The position numbers and the translations under genes are program-made. Of a stretch of DNA of 6,112 nt, positions 1 to 4,968 are shown piece after piece. The notes beneath the pieces are model-generated. The model made no database searches. It was given only the letters and a program-made list of their open reading frames with translations, and had not been told where the DNA came from. Position 1 is the stretch's first letter. Each line of letters begins with the position of its first letter. Location: assembly GCA_009649835.1 (NCBI GenBank), contig PYCK01000204.1, forward strand, positions 1 to 6,112, read 5' to 3'. Origin of the DNA: Candidatus Methanocomedens sp. (GTDB taxonomy: Archaea > Halobacteriota > Methanosarcinia > Methanosarcinales > Methanocomedenaceae).

Positions 1-1
1 A

Positions 2-10
2 TTTATATTA
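2..10 (+). promoter_or_regulatory. Putative TATA box for the DUF2551 gene
   Basis: The sequence TTTATATTA resembles the archaeal TATA consensus. A start site about 25 nt downstream would give a leader of roughly 45-50 nt before the chosen ATG at 79. The whole region from 1 to 54 is very AT-rich, so a chance match is possible. The window edge cuts off any upstream BRE. Confidence 0.35.
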
Positions 11-66
11 ATACTGCGCAAATTAATGTATTAGTTAATCTATTAAATTAAAAAATGTCTTTCAAT

Positions 67-70
67 GGAG
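67..70 (+). promoter_or_regulatory. Ribosome binding site that decides the DUF2551 start
   Basis: GGAG lies 8 nt before the ATG at 79, which is ideal spacing. The earlier in-frame ATG at 55 is preceded only by A/T sequence with no Shine-Dalgarno match. This site therefore favours the start at 79, giving a protein of 104 residues that begins Met-Gly-Ser-Leu. Confidence 0.65.
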
Positions 71-78
71 CGCATTTT

Positions 79-393
79 ATGGGATCCCTTAAAAGAAAAA
101 TCAAGGAACGGTTAGAAAAGTATCTTGAGCTTGATACCGCAGGAATAAGAAATACTCTCTTGAACATTTTCCTTAAAATAAAAGAGGCAACTGTTGATAC
201 AATTCATAAAATCCTTTCTAAGAAATATGATGTATCACATAATATGGTAGCATCAATGATAGGCTATGTGCATTCAAAACTGGGGATACTCAGGGCGCGT
301 AAAGAGTCCTACAAGACACCAACAGTATATACGCTAAAAGAAGATTACGCAGAATTGGTGAAATCTGCATTAATAAAACCTATGCCTACTTGA
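79..393 (+). CDS. DUF2551-type winged-helix protein
   Basis: This is a small basic protein of 104 residues, or 112 if the ATG at 55 is used. I recognise it as the archaeal DUF2551 family, known mainly from Methanosarcinales and relatives, with no established function. A Lys/Arg-rich N-terminal helix is followed by a winged-helix-like fold. The first helix lies around residues 20-36, and a helix-turn-helix covers about 40-68, including the segment VASMIGYVHSKLGILRA. A basic wing follows (RARKESYKTPTVYTL). Together these suggest DNA or RNA binding. There is no sensor or metal domain. The ATG at 79 is chosen because GGAG precedes it by 8 nt and the protein then begins with the basic helix. The next gene on the same strand starts 66 nt downstream and may have its own promoter. 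A role as a transcriptional regulator is inference. Confidence 0.85.
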   Translation: MGSLKRKIKERLEKYLELDTAGIRNTLLNIFLKIKEATVDTIHKILSKKYDVSHNMVASMIGYVHSKLGILRARKESYKTPTVYTLKEDYAELVKSALIKPMPT

Positions 394-412
394 GTATCGC
401 CTAGTGCTAACG

Positions 413-419
413 TTTTATT
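413..419 (+). promoter_or_regulatory. Weak TATA-like box upstream of the second winged-helix gene
   Basis: TTTTATT lies 41-47 nt before the ATG at 460. Transcription about 25 nt downstream would leave a leader of under 20 nt. That fits a gene with only a weak GGA (448-450) as its ribosome site. The rest of the 66-nt spacer (394-459) shows no hairpin or strong T-tract, so read-through from the DUF2551 gene is equally possible. Confidence 0.25.
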
Positions 420-459
420 GACAAGTAAAATCCCAATAGCGAAGCATGGAATAAAATAA

Positions 460-861
460 ATGACACTTGTAAAAGAAGCCCCCCGGACCTCAACTACAAT
501 AATAGTACGCTCAGAATCAAATACCCGGATAAGCCGTTCCCGGGATCCCTATTATGATCTGATGCGGCGTATCTTCCAGGAAGAAAGAACGGCAGCTAGG
601 GGTCAAAAATTTCTTATACTTATAGAAGAACGACAAAAAAACAAAGACCCTGTAAAAACAAATGAATGGAAAGAGATCGCAGAAGAGTTAGGTGTGGGAA
701 AAGCTTCATTCTATTCAATGAGGAACAAACTACTTGGAGCTGGCTTTATAAGCAACAAGAACGGTGAATACCGACTTTCCGGGCAATTCAGCAAAGACCT
801 TAAGGACATGGCAGAATGGTGGTGGAGTGCCGTATTGAAAAATGACCCCGAAAACCTTTAA
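460..861 (+). CDS. Unrecognised winged-helix DNA-binding protein with WWW motif
   Basis: I do not recognise a named family for this protein of 133 residues. The first 30 residues are polar, basic and probably disordered. Residues about 45-108 look like a winged helix. A long helix with LILIEERQ is followed by a Thr-Asn-Glu-Trp turn, a helix-turn-helix (KEIAEELGVGKASFYSMRNKL, residues 71-91) and a short wing (NKNGEYRLS). The C-terminal part (109-127) is predicted helical and contains Trp120-Trp121-Trp122, possibly a dimer or partner interface. An in-frame stop lies at 457-459, directly before the ATG, so 460 is the earliest possible ATG start. The Shine-Dalgarno match is poor. The next in-frame Met, residue 35, would delete only the disordered tail. 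Its stop codon overlaps the stop of the opposing HD-domain gene. DNA binding is inferred from the fold pattern only. Confidence 0.8.
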   Translation: MTLVKEAPRTSTTIIVRSESNTRISRSRDPYYDLMRRIFQEERTAARGQKFLILIEERQKNKDPVKTNEWKEIAEELGVGKASFYSMRNKLLGAGFISNKNGEYRLSGQFSKDLKDMAEWWWSAVLKNDPENL

Positions 862-1373
862 TCGATCATATTTTCAATCTCATTGTTCAATTGGATAATT
901 TTTTCAATGATATTTTCCTTTCGCCCTTTTTTTCTGAGGATTTCCACCTTTTCTGAAATAGAAACTATAGAATCATCCTCAACCAGATTATCTGCATGGG
1001 CCACGATCTTTTCTTCCAGAGTTGAAGGAATATAGTTATCCGGCGGCAGACCCAGCAAAACAGTTTCCTCTGGCATTATTCCTGCACCTATATGGGTCCT
1101 GATAATATCGACTATCTTATCATCAAGCCCGAAATCCTTTGCCAGAATGACCCCTTCCACACCATGCCTTATGTCGTGTGTTCGTGACCGGCCGATATCG
1201 TGAAGTATTGCTCCCATCTGCACAAGTTCGATATCTACGGCATACCCGTTTTGATGGATTTTCTCAGCCAGTTCCCTGGCACAATCTGAAACCACTCTGC
1301 AGTGATTTATTACACTGTCACTGCATCCGGCCAGCCTAAGCAATTCATTAGCAGCGTTTTTATCAGGTATCAA
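858..1373 (-). CDS. HD-domain (HDIG, TIGR00295-like) putative metal-dependent phosphohydrolase
   Basis: The 171-residue protein has the HD-superfamily metal and catalytic signature: His24, His58-Asp59 in AILHDIGRS, His70 in RHGVEG, His94 in RTHIGAG, and His126-Ala-Asp128 in AHADN. Length and motif order fit the archaeal TIGR00295 group of HDIG proteins, soluble enzymes whose substrate is not established; HD proteins usually cleave phosphate esters of nucleotides or nucleic acids. The last 35 residues are charged and helical. The start codon is TTG, 2 nt after the TFE stop. The N-terminus Met-Ile-Pro fits the family, and the next Met is residue 53, beyond His24. There is no good Shine-Dalgarno site, so translation probably depends on ribosomes finishing TFE. 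The stop overlaps the stop of the convergent winged-helix gene by 4 nt. Confidence 0.88.
   Translation of the reverse strand: MIPDKNAANELLRLAGCSDSVINHCRVVSDCARELAEKIHQNGYAVDIELVQMGAILHDIGRSRTHDIRHGVEGVILAKDFGLDDKIVDIIRTHIGAGIMPEETVLLGLPPDNYIPSTLEEKIVAHADNLVEDDSIVSISEKVEILRKKGRKENIIEKIIQLNNEIENMID
871..933 (+). terminator. T-tract cluster, probable archaeal terminator for the plus-strand genes
   Basis: Just after the stop at 861 the plus strand carries T4 (871-874), T6 (899-904), T4 (913-916) and T7 (927-933). Archaeal RNA polymerase terminates at oligo-T on the non-template strand without needing a hairpin. The cluster lies inside the 3' end of the opposing HD-domain gene, whose Lys/Glu/Asn codons also explain the T richness. 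Its use as a terminator is therefore inference. Confidence 0.4.
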
Positions 1374-1375
1374 GC

Positions 1376-1864
1376 TTATGTCAACTCATTGATCCGCTTT
1401 TTCAAGGTCTGCCTGATAAGTTCATTATCCTCAAAGATCACATCCTCAGCACAATTGGGACATAAGAACTCTAACTCAGCCACAATATCAAATACGAATC
1501 GACCACAGTTGTTCTTGCAAACATAGAACATATTATCATTTTCAAATTCAAGCTTGGTCGTGAGATTTCGAATAAATTTTTCAGTTTCAGCTTCAAGCAA
1601 TTCATTAATGCCATTAAGGTCTATCTTCCACAAGTATGTAAGCCAGCCACTGTCCTTATTCCTCTCACGTCTGTAAGTGGCAAGCCTGTTCTCAAAAAGA
1701 ATGTAAAGGGTTCGCCTGACAATGTTTAACGGGACATTCGTTATCTCGGCCACCCCATCATCAGTAATCTCCCCATCAGGCATGTTCAGGACAACGTCCA
1801 TTCCTTCTTCTCCAACCAAATTCAATAAAAGACCTTGAATTACCGGATCATCCAGGTTTACCAA
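1376..1864 (-). CDS. tfe: Transcription factor E (TFE, archaeal TFIIE-alpha homologue)
   Basis: TFE helps RNA polymerase, TBP and TFB open the promoter and stabilise the transcription bubble. The 162-residue protein has the standard layout. Residues about 1-100 form the winged helix (GEEGMDVVLNMPDGEITDD, NIVRRTLYILFENRLATYRR, GWLTYLW). A linker follows, then a C-terminal zinc ribbon with Cys116, Cys120, Cys135 and Cys138 (VCKNNCG and LCPNCAED). RRERNKDSGWLTYLW is highly typical of Methanosarcinales TFE. The start is TTG, supported by AGGTGA 6 nt upstream and by the family N-terminus MVxLDDP. The gene follows the ATP-grasp gene after 39 nt, with a possible promoter in the gap, and precedes the HD gene by 2 nt. 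Length and all four cysteines are intact. Confidence 0.97.
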   Translation of the reverse strand: MVNLDDPVIQGLLLNLVGEEGMDVVLNMPDGEITDDGVAEITNVPLNIVRRTLYILFENRLATYRRERNKDSGWLTYLWKIDLNGINELLEAETEKFIRNLTTKLEFENDNMFYVCKNNCGRFVFDIVAELEFLCPNCAEDVIFEDNELIRQTLKKRINELT

Positions 1865-1870
1865 AATTAT

Positions 1871-1876
1871 TCACCT
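1871..1876 (-). promoter_or_regulatory. Shine-Dalgarno site that decides the TTG start of TFE
   Basis: On the minus strand AGGTGA lies 6 nt before TTG at 1864. It matches the archaeal 16S 3'-end complement (AGGAGGTGATC). No in-frame ATG lies near the correct N-terminus, so this site supports a non-ATG start for a core transcription factor. Confidence 0.7.
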
Positions 1877-1892
1877 AAACCCTAATTGTGTG

Positions 1893-1900
1893 CTATAAAG
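1893..1900 (-). promoter_or_regulatory. Possible TATA box for TFE-HD transcription
   Basis: The minus strand reads CTTTATAG in the 39-nt gap between the ATP-grasp and TFE genes, a good TATA-like core. Initiation 22-27 nt downstream falls around 1870-1875, at or within the Shine-Dalgarno site. The transcript would then be nearly leaderless. It could supply TFE and the HD protein separately from the upstream operon. The case rests on one short motif. Confidence 0.3.
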
Positions 1901-1903
1901 ACA

Positions 1904-3094
1904 TTAAACTTCCGAGTGAGTATCTTCAATAATATCAGTTAGACCATTAACAAGCTGCTCTGCCTGACTGACAACTTCCATCCTGCTGTTGCCTTCTGAT
2001 AAGAACGATACCACAGGCTCATCCTTTTCACACACAGTTCCTTTTGAAGGAACATCGGCAGCCGTACCCTCATTATAACATTGCACTAAATAATCATATA
2101 CCCTTTTTTCCACCACAAGCCTTCGCGGGGCAAAGAATATGGTCTTGATGGAAAAGCACTGGCTATCCCCGCACACGGGCAGCTTTCCCTGGAAAGATTC
2201 ATGGTGCAGCCGGAATATGTTGAGTCCTGTTGACCGCTCAACTGTATCGATGCTACCCTGGAACCGGGGGTTAACCTCAAGGACAACAGGTCCTTTGTCA
2301 GTTATTATGAAATCCACCCCGTTCGAGCCGACCAATGCCAGTTCCTTTGCCAGGTTCATAGAGGTTTCACGCATCCAATCATTGTATTCAGACATATATG
2401 GCGTGATGTTACCACAATATGCGAATGGCATCCCTGTGAGTGTATCAATCCCGGCAAGCTGTTCATTAACAGCAATAGCAACAGCTTGCTTACCTGTAGA
2501 TATAATAGATACGCTTGTTACAGTGCCTTTAATGTATTCCTGGAGCAGGTATTGTCCACTGTCAAGCACGTTCATTGTCATTTCAAGGTCTTTTAGATCA
2601 ATTACCAACCTGTTTTCCATTCCACCGGCCCCGAACCTTGGTTTTATAATGGCCGGATAGCCCCCAGTCCAGTCTTCAGGAGTTTTAAGGGAATCAAGTG
2701 GAACTGTAAAAGGGTGGGGCAGGTTCAGGATCTTTAACTTCTTTGCCAGCCAGGCCTTGTCAGAAATGTTAGTAAAGATATGGGGAGGATTATTGAGTAC
2801 AGGAACATTTCCGGTTATTTCTTCGACCCAGTTACCCAGGTGTTCGAACCCGGGCCCCAGTACAATAAAATCAACAGGGAGAAGCGTCCTGAAAAGTGGT
2901 ATAAGTTCTGGTAGGTCCAGGTCATGGACATCGGGCATGTCGTGAATTACTGACCTGTCAGAGCAGGCTTTCAGGTCCACATCATTGAACCTGCCCAGTG
3001 TATATACCGTATACCCGGCCCGGCTTGCAGAACAGGCGATGTGGCGCGTGTTGACCCCTATTACCAGAACCTTCATACTTGACCACTGGCTCAC
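1904..3094 (-). CDS. ATP-grasp ligase, COG2232-like, substrate unknown
   Basis: ATP-grasp enzymes join a carboxylate to an amine or thiol through an acyl-phosphate. This 396-residue protein begins with a Rossmann-like pre-ATP-grasp domain (MKVLVIGVNTRHIACSASRAG, residues 7-27). The ATP-grasp core follows, with Lys151 in AIIKP, the glycine loop FGAGG (154-158), QEYIKG (185-190), Asp261, and the metal-binding EVNPRFQG (273-280). The C-terminus contains ADVPSKGTVCEKDEPVVSFL (346-365). This layout resembles archaeal COG2232 proteins and, from memory, an ATP-grasp protein in tetrahydromethanopterin/methylofuran gene clusters of methylotrophic bacteria. I cannot assign a substrate. The GTG at 3094 overlaps the antiporter stop (GTGA), suggesting coupling. 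The ATG at 3076 places the start at Met7, exactly where the conserved fold begins, so it is an equally credible start. Confidence 0.88.
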   Translation of the reverse strand: MSQWSSMKVLVIGVNTRHIACSASRAGYTVYTLGRFNDVDLKACSDRSVIHDMPDVHDLDLPELIPLFRTLLPVDFIVLGPGFEHLGNWVEEITGNVPVLNNPPHIFTNISDKAWLAKKLKILNLPHPFTVPLDSLKTPEDWTGGYPAIIKPRFGAGGMENRLVIDLKDLEMTMNVLDSGQYLLQEYIKGTVTSVSIISTGKQAVAIAVNEQLAGIDTLTGMPFAYCGNITPYMSEYNDWMRETSMNLAKELALVGSNGVDFIITDKGPVVLEVNPRFQGSIDTVERSTGLNIFRLHHESFQGKLPVCGDSQCFSIKTIFFAPRRLVVEKRVYDYLVQCYNEGTAADVPSKGTVCEKDEPVVSFLSEGNSRMEVVSQAEQLVNGLTDIIEDTHSEV

Positions 3095-4932
3095 TGCAGG
3101 ATACTGGCAGCCTCTGCTGCTGCTCCGGAACGACCGATAATTGTGACATGGTCACCGTCTTCAAGTATAGTGTCCCCATGGGCGATAATAGATTGATCCC
3201 CACGCCGTACCAGCACGATAAGACTATTTTTCGGGACCTCCACGTCTTTTATAGCCTTGCCTACGATCCTGGGATTGCTGATTATTACCTCTATGATATC
3301 GCCTTCCGTACCTACTTCGCACATAGTGAAGAGGTCATGGCGTCCGACCATGTTCTCAAGAATAATGGCTGCGGAATTTATAGGACTCATTGACCTGATC
3401 CCCATTTCAGAGAACAGCGGGATGTTGTTCTTGTCGTTCACCCTGGCAACCAGCATGTTACTGGAAAAACCGAATTTGCTTTTCGCTATCTGGCATGCCA
3501 GCAGGTTAACATTATCCTTGTCCGTGGTTGCTACTATATATTTAGCATGCCTGATGCCAGCCTTTTCAAGTACATTCAGGTCATTGCCGTCGCCCTGGAT
3601 TGACTTTATTCCCAGTTCCATGACCAACCGGCAGTTATCCTCATCAGTATCAACTATTACCACATTCTCACCGCGTTTATCAAATCTCTGGGCGAGCTCC
3701 CTGCCCACCCCTCCTCCTCCTATGATCAATATCTCCATTGGTATCACTCCTAATTTTCTTGCAAGGGTTCCGGCAAAGATGCCGGGCAGCAGGACCGAGA
3801 AGATCACTGTCAGGAATACCAGTCCTACAAGCACATCCACCCCGTCTGCAGTGCCGTTTAATCCCTTAATCCGTATGGCAAAGTAAGTAACCATGGATGC
3901 AGGTACAACACCACGGGGTGATATAACTGAAATAAAGGTTTTTTCCTTAAACGATAGCATGGAACTAACTGTAGATGCCATGATCGCTGTGGGCCTGATT
4001 ACAAATAATAATACCAGGATCACTGCAACCCCCATCATGCCGATATTCCAGATATATTCAAAACGTATCATGGCGGCCAGAAGAATGAAGATTATGGAAA
4101 GCAGTATTATCACCAGGTCACCCTTGAACTCCTTTATAGATTCTTTGTGGGCAATTTCTGTGGAACCAATGATCAGGCCAAGTATGGCCACGGCCAGTAT
4201 TCCGGAACCTTCCCCGAATATCTCGGCAAATGTGAATGTAAGCAGTACCATTGTCAAAGTGAATAGACGAGCATACTGGGCTGTGATCATGGAAAAGTTT
4301 TGCAGGATATATGCAAGTACTATTCCTCCGAACACTCCAAGAATCGAGCCCATGCCAATTTTGATTGCCATGTATCCCAGTGCACTTATCCCGGATATGT
4401 CCAGTAGTATCCATTCAAATATCAATGCTGCCAGAATTACACTGATGGGGTCGTTGAGTACGCCCTCTGTTTCAAGTATCTTGCTGATCTTCTGGTTTAC
4501 GTGGATTTGCTTTACCAGTGGCGTTATAACTGTGGGACCGGTGGCACAGACCAGTGCACCGAATAACATAGCCATGCCTGGCTCTATTTCAAGAAGATAA
4601 TAAGCTGTGATCGATGCTCCGGTGAATGTGATCAATACTCCGATGGTTATTATGTTAAGAATGTTCCTCTGGAGTGTCCTGATATGTTTGACATTTATCT
4701 GCAGTCCACCATCGAATATTATTATTGCCACGGAAAGCGCAACGATGGCTTCCAGTTCATTTTCAAAACCGGTCATATCCACTATTTCCAGTCCTTCCGG
4801 TCCCAGGATTATGCCGAAAAGGAGCAGGAAAACTATACTGGGCATCTTCAGGAGCTTGCCTAAAAGCTGGGCTCCAATACCCATTAAAAGGACGACTGCC
4901 AGGATGCCAAGAATATATGTGGCTTCAGCCAT
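3091..4932 (-). CDS. CPA1/NhaP-type cation:proton antiporter with C-terminal RCK domains
   Basis: The 613-residue protein combines a membrane transporter with a cytoplasmic regulatory module. Residues 1 to about 395 carry roughly 12-13 hydrophobic segments of the Na+/H+ exchanger fold. They include ATGPTVITPL (130-139), the ion-site segment ETEGVLNDP (154-162; Glu156, Asn160, Asp161) and ISPRGVVPAS (337-346). Residues about 400-515 are an RCK/TrkA-N Rossmann domain: GGGGVG (405-410), the acidic end of strand two (VDTDED), QGDGND and ATTDKDNVN. Residues about 540-605 are a TrkA-C domain. It probably exchanges Na+ or K+ for protons across the cell membrane under control of a nucleotide bound to RCK; the ion and ligand are inferred only. 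The ATG has AAGGTGA 8 nt upstream. The gene follows the M42 peptidase after 36 nt and overlaps the ATP-grasp gene by 4 nt if that gene uses GTG. The domain order parallels KefB/KefC, but the transporter half is CPA1-like. Confidence 0.93.
   Translation of the reverse strand: MAEATYILGILAVVLLMGIGAQLLGKLLKMPSIVFLLLFGIILGPEGLEIVDMTGFENELEAIVALSVAIIIFDGGLQINVKHIRTLQRNILNIITIGVLITFTGASITAYYLLEIEPGMAMLFGALVCATGPTVITPLVKQIHVNQKISKILETEGVLNDPISVILAALIFEWILLDISGISALGYMAIKIGMGSILGVFGGIVLAYILQNFSMITAQYARLFTLTMVLLTFTFAEIFGEGSGILAVAILGLIIGSTEIAHKESIKEFKGDLVIILLSIIFILLAAMIRFEYIWNIGMMGVAVILVLLFVIRPTAIMASTVSSMLSFKEKTFISVISPRGVVPASMVTYFAIRIKGLNGTADGVDVLVGLVFLTVIFSVLLPGIFAGTLARKLGVIPMEILIIGGGGVGRELAQRFDKRGENVVIVDTDEDNCRLVMELGIKSIQGDGNDLNVLEKAGIRHAKYIVATTDKDNVNLLACQIAKSKFGFSSNMLVARVNDKNNIPLFSEMGIRSMSPINSAAIILENMVGRHDLFTMCEVGTEGDIIEVIISNPRIVGKAIKDVEVPKNSLIVLVRRGDQSIIAHGDTILEDGDHVTIIGRSGAAAEAASILQ
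3743..3751 (-). promoter_or_regulatory. Internal Shine-Dalgarno site at the membrane/RCK boundary of the antiporter
   Basis: On the minus strand AGGAGTGAT lies inside the antiporter gene. Its GGAG is 8 nt before an in-frame ATG (first base 3738, Met399). That ATG begins exactly at the first strand of the RCK domain (MEILIIGGGGVG). The site could direct synthesis of a separate RCK protein of 215 residues. The bases also encode Leu-Gly-Val-Ile-Pro, so the match may be incidental. Confidence 0.4.
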
Positions 4933-4940
4933 CCTTTAAG

Positions 4941-4947
4941 TCACCTT
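4941..4947 (-). promoter_or_regulatory. Shine-Dalgarno site of the antiporter gene
   Basis: The minus strand reads AAGGTGA with 8 nt to the ATG at 4932, a strong match to the 16S 3' end. It sits in the 36-nt gap after the M42 peptidase stop. The gap is AT-rich (TTTTAAAATATTAA overlaps the peptidase stop), so it could also hold a TATA-like element. I do not see a clear one. Confidence 0.65.
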
Positions 4948-4968
4948 TTAAGTTTTTCAGTTAATATT

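Noticed and set aside
81..550. The palindrome GGGATCCC occurs in both small plus-strand genes (81-88 and 543-550), suggesting a repeat or a shared site.
   Set aside because: It falls in ordinary coding sequence at unrelated protein positions, without extended flanking similarity. Two copies of an 8-mer are not enough to support a repeat.
2139..2660. A 173-residue plus-strand open frame opposite the ATP-grasp gene.
   Set aside because: The minus strand has intact ATP-grasp motifs over the same bases. The plus frame shows no family features.
3711..3720. CTCCTCCTCC, read on the minus strand as a GGAGGAGGAG tract, considered as another internal ribosome site in the antiporter.
   Set aside because: It encodes the glycine loop of the RCK nucleotide site, and the only nearby start, an in-frame GTG, follows with almost no spacing. 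The AGGAG at 3747-3751 with Met399 is the only well-spaced internal candidate.
3257..4600. Two long plus-strand open frames (3257-3886, 209 residues; 3893-4600, 235 residues) antisense to the antiporter gene.
   Set aside because: Their translations are low-complexity Ser/Ile/Met/Pro-rich with no domain motifs, while the minus strand encodes a fully motif-supported antiporter. They are mirror frames of hydrophobic codons.
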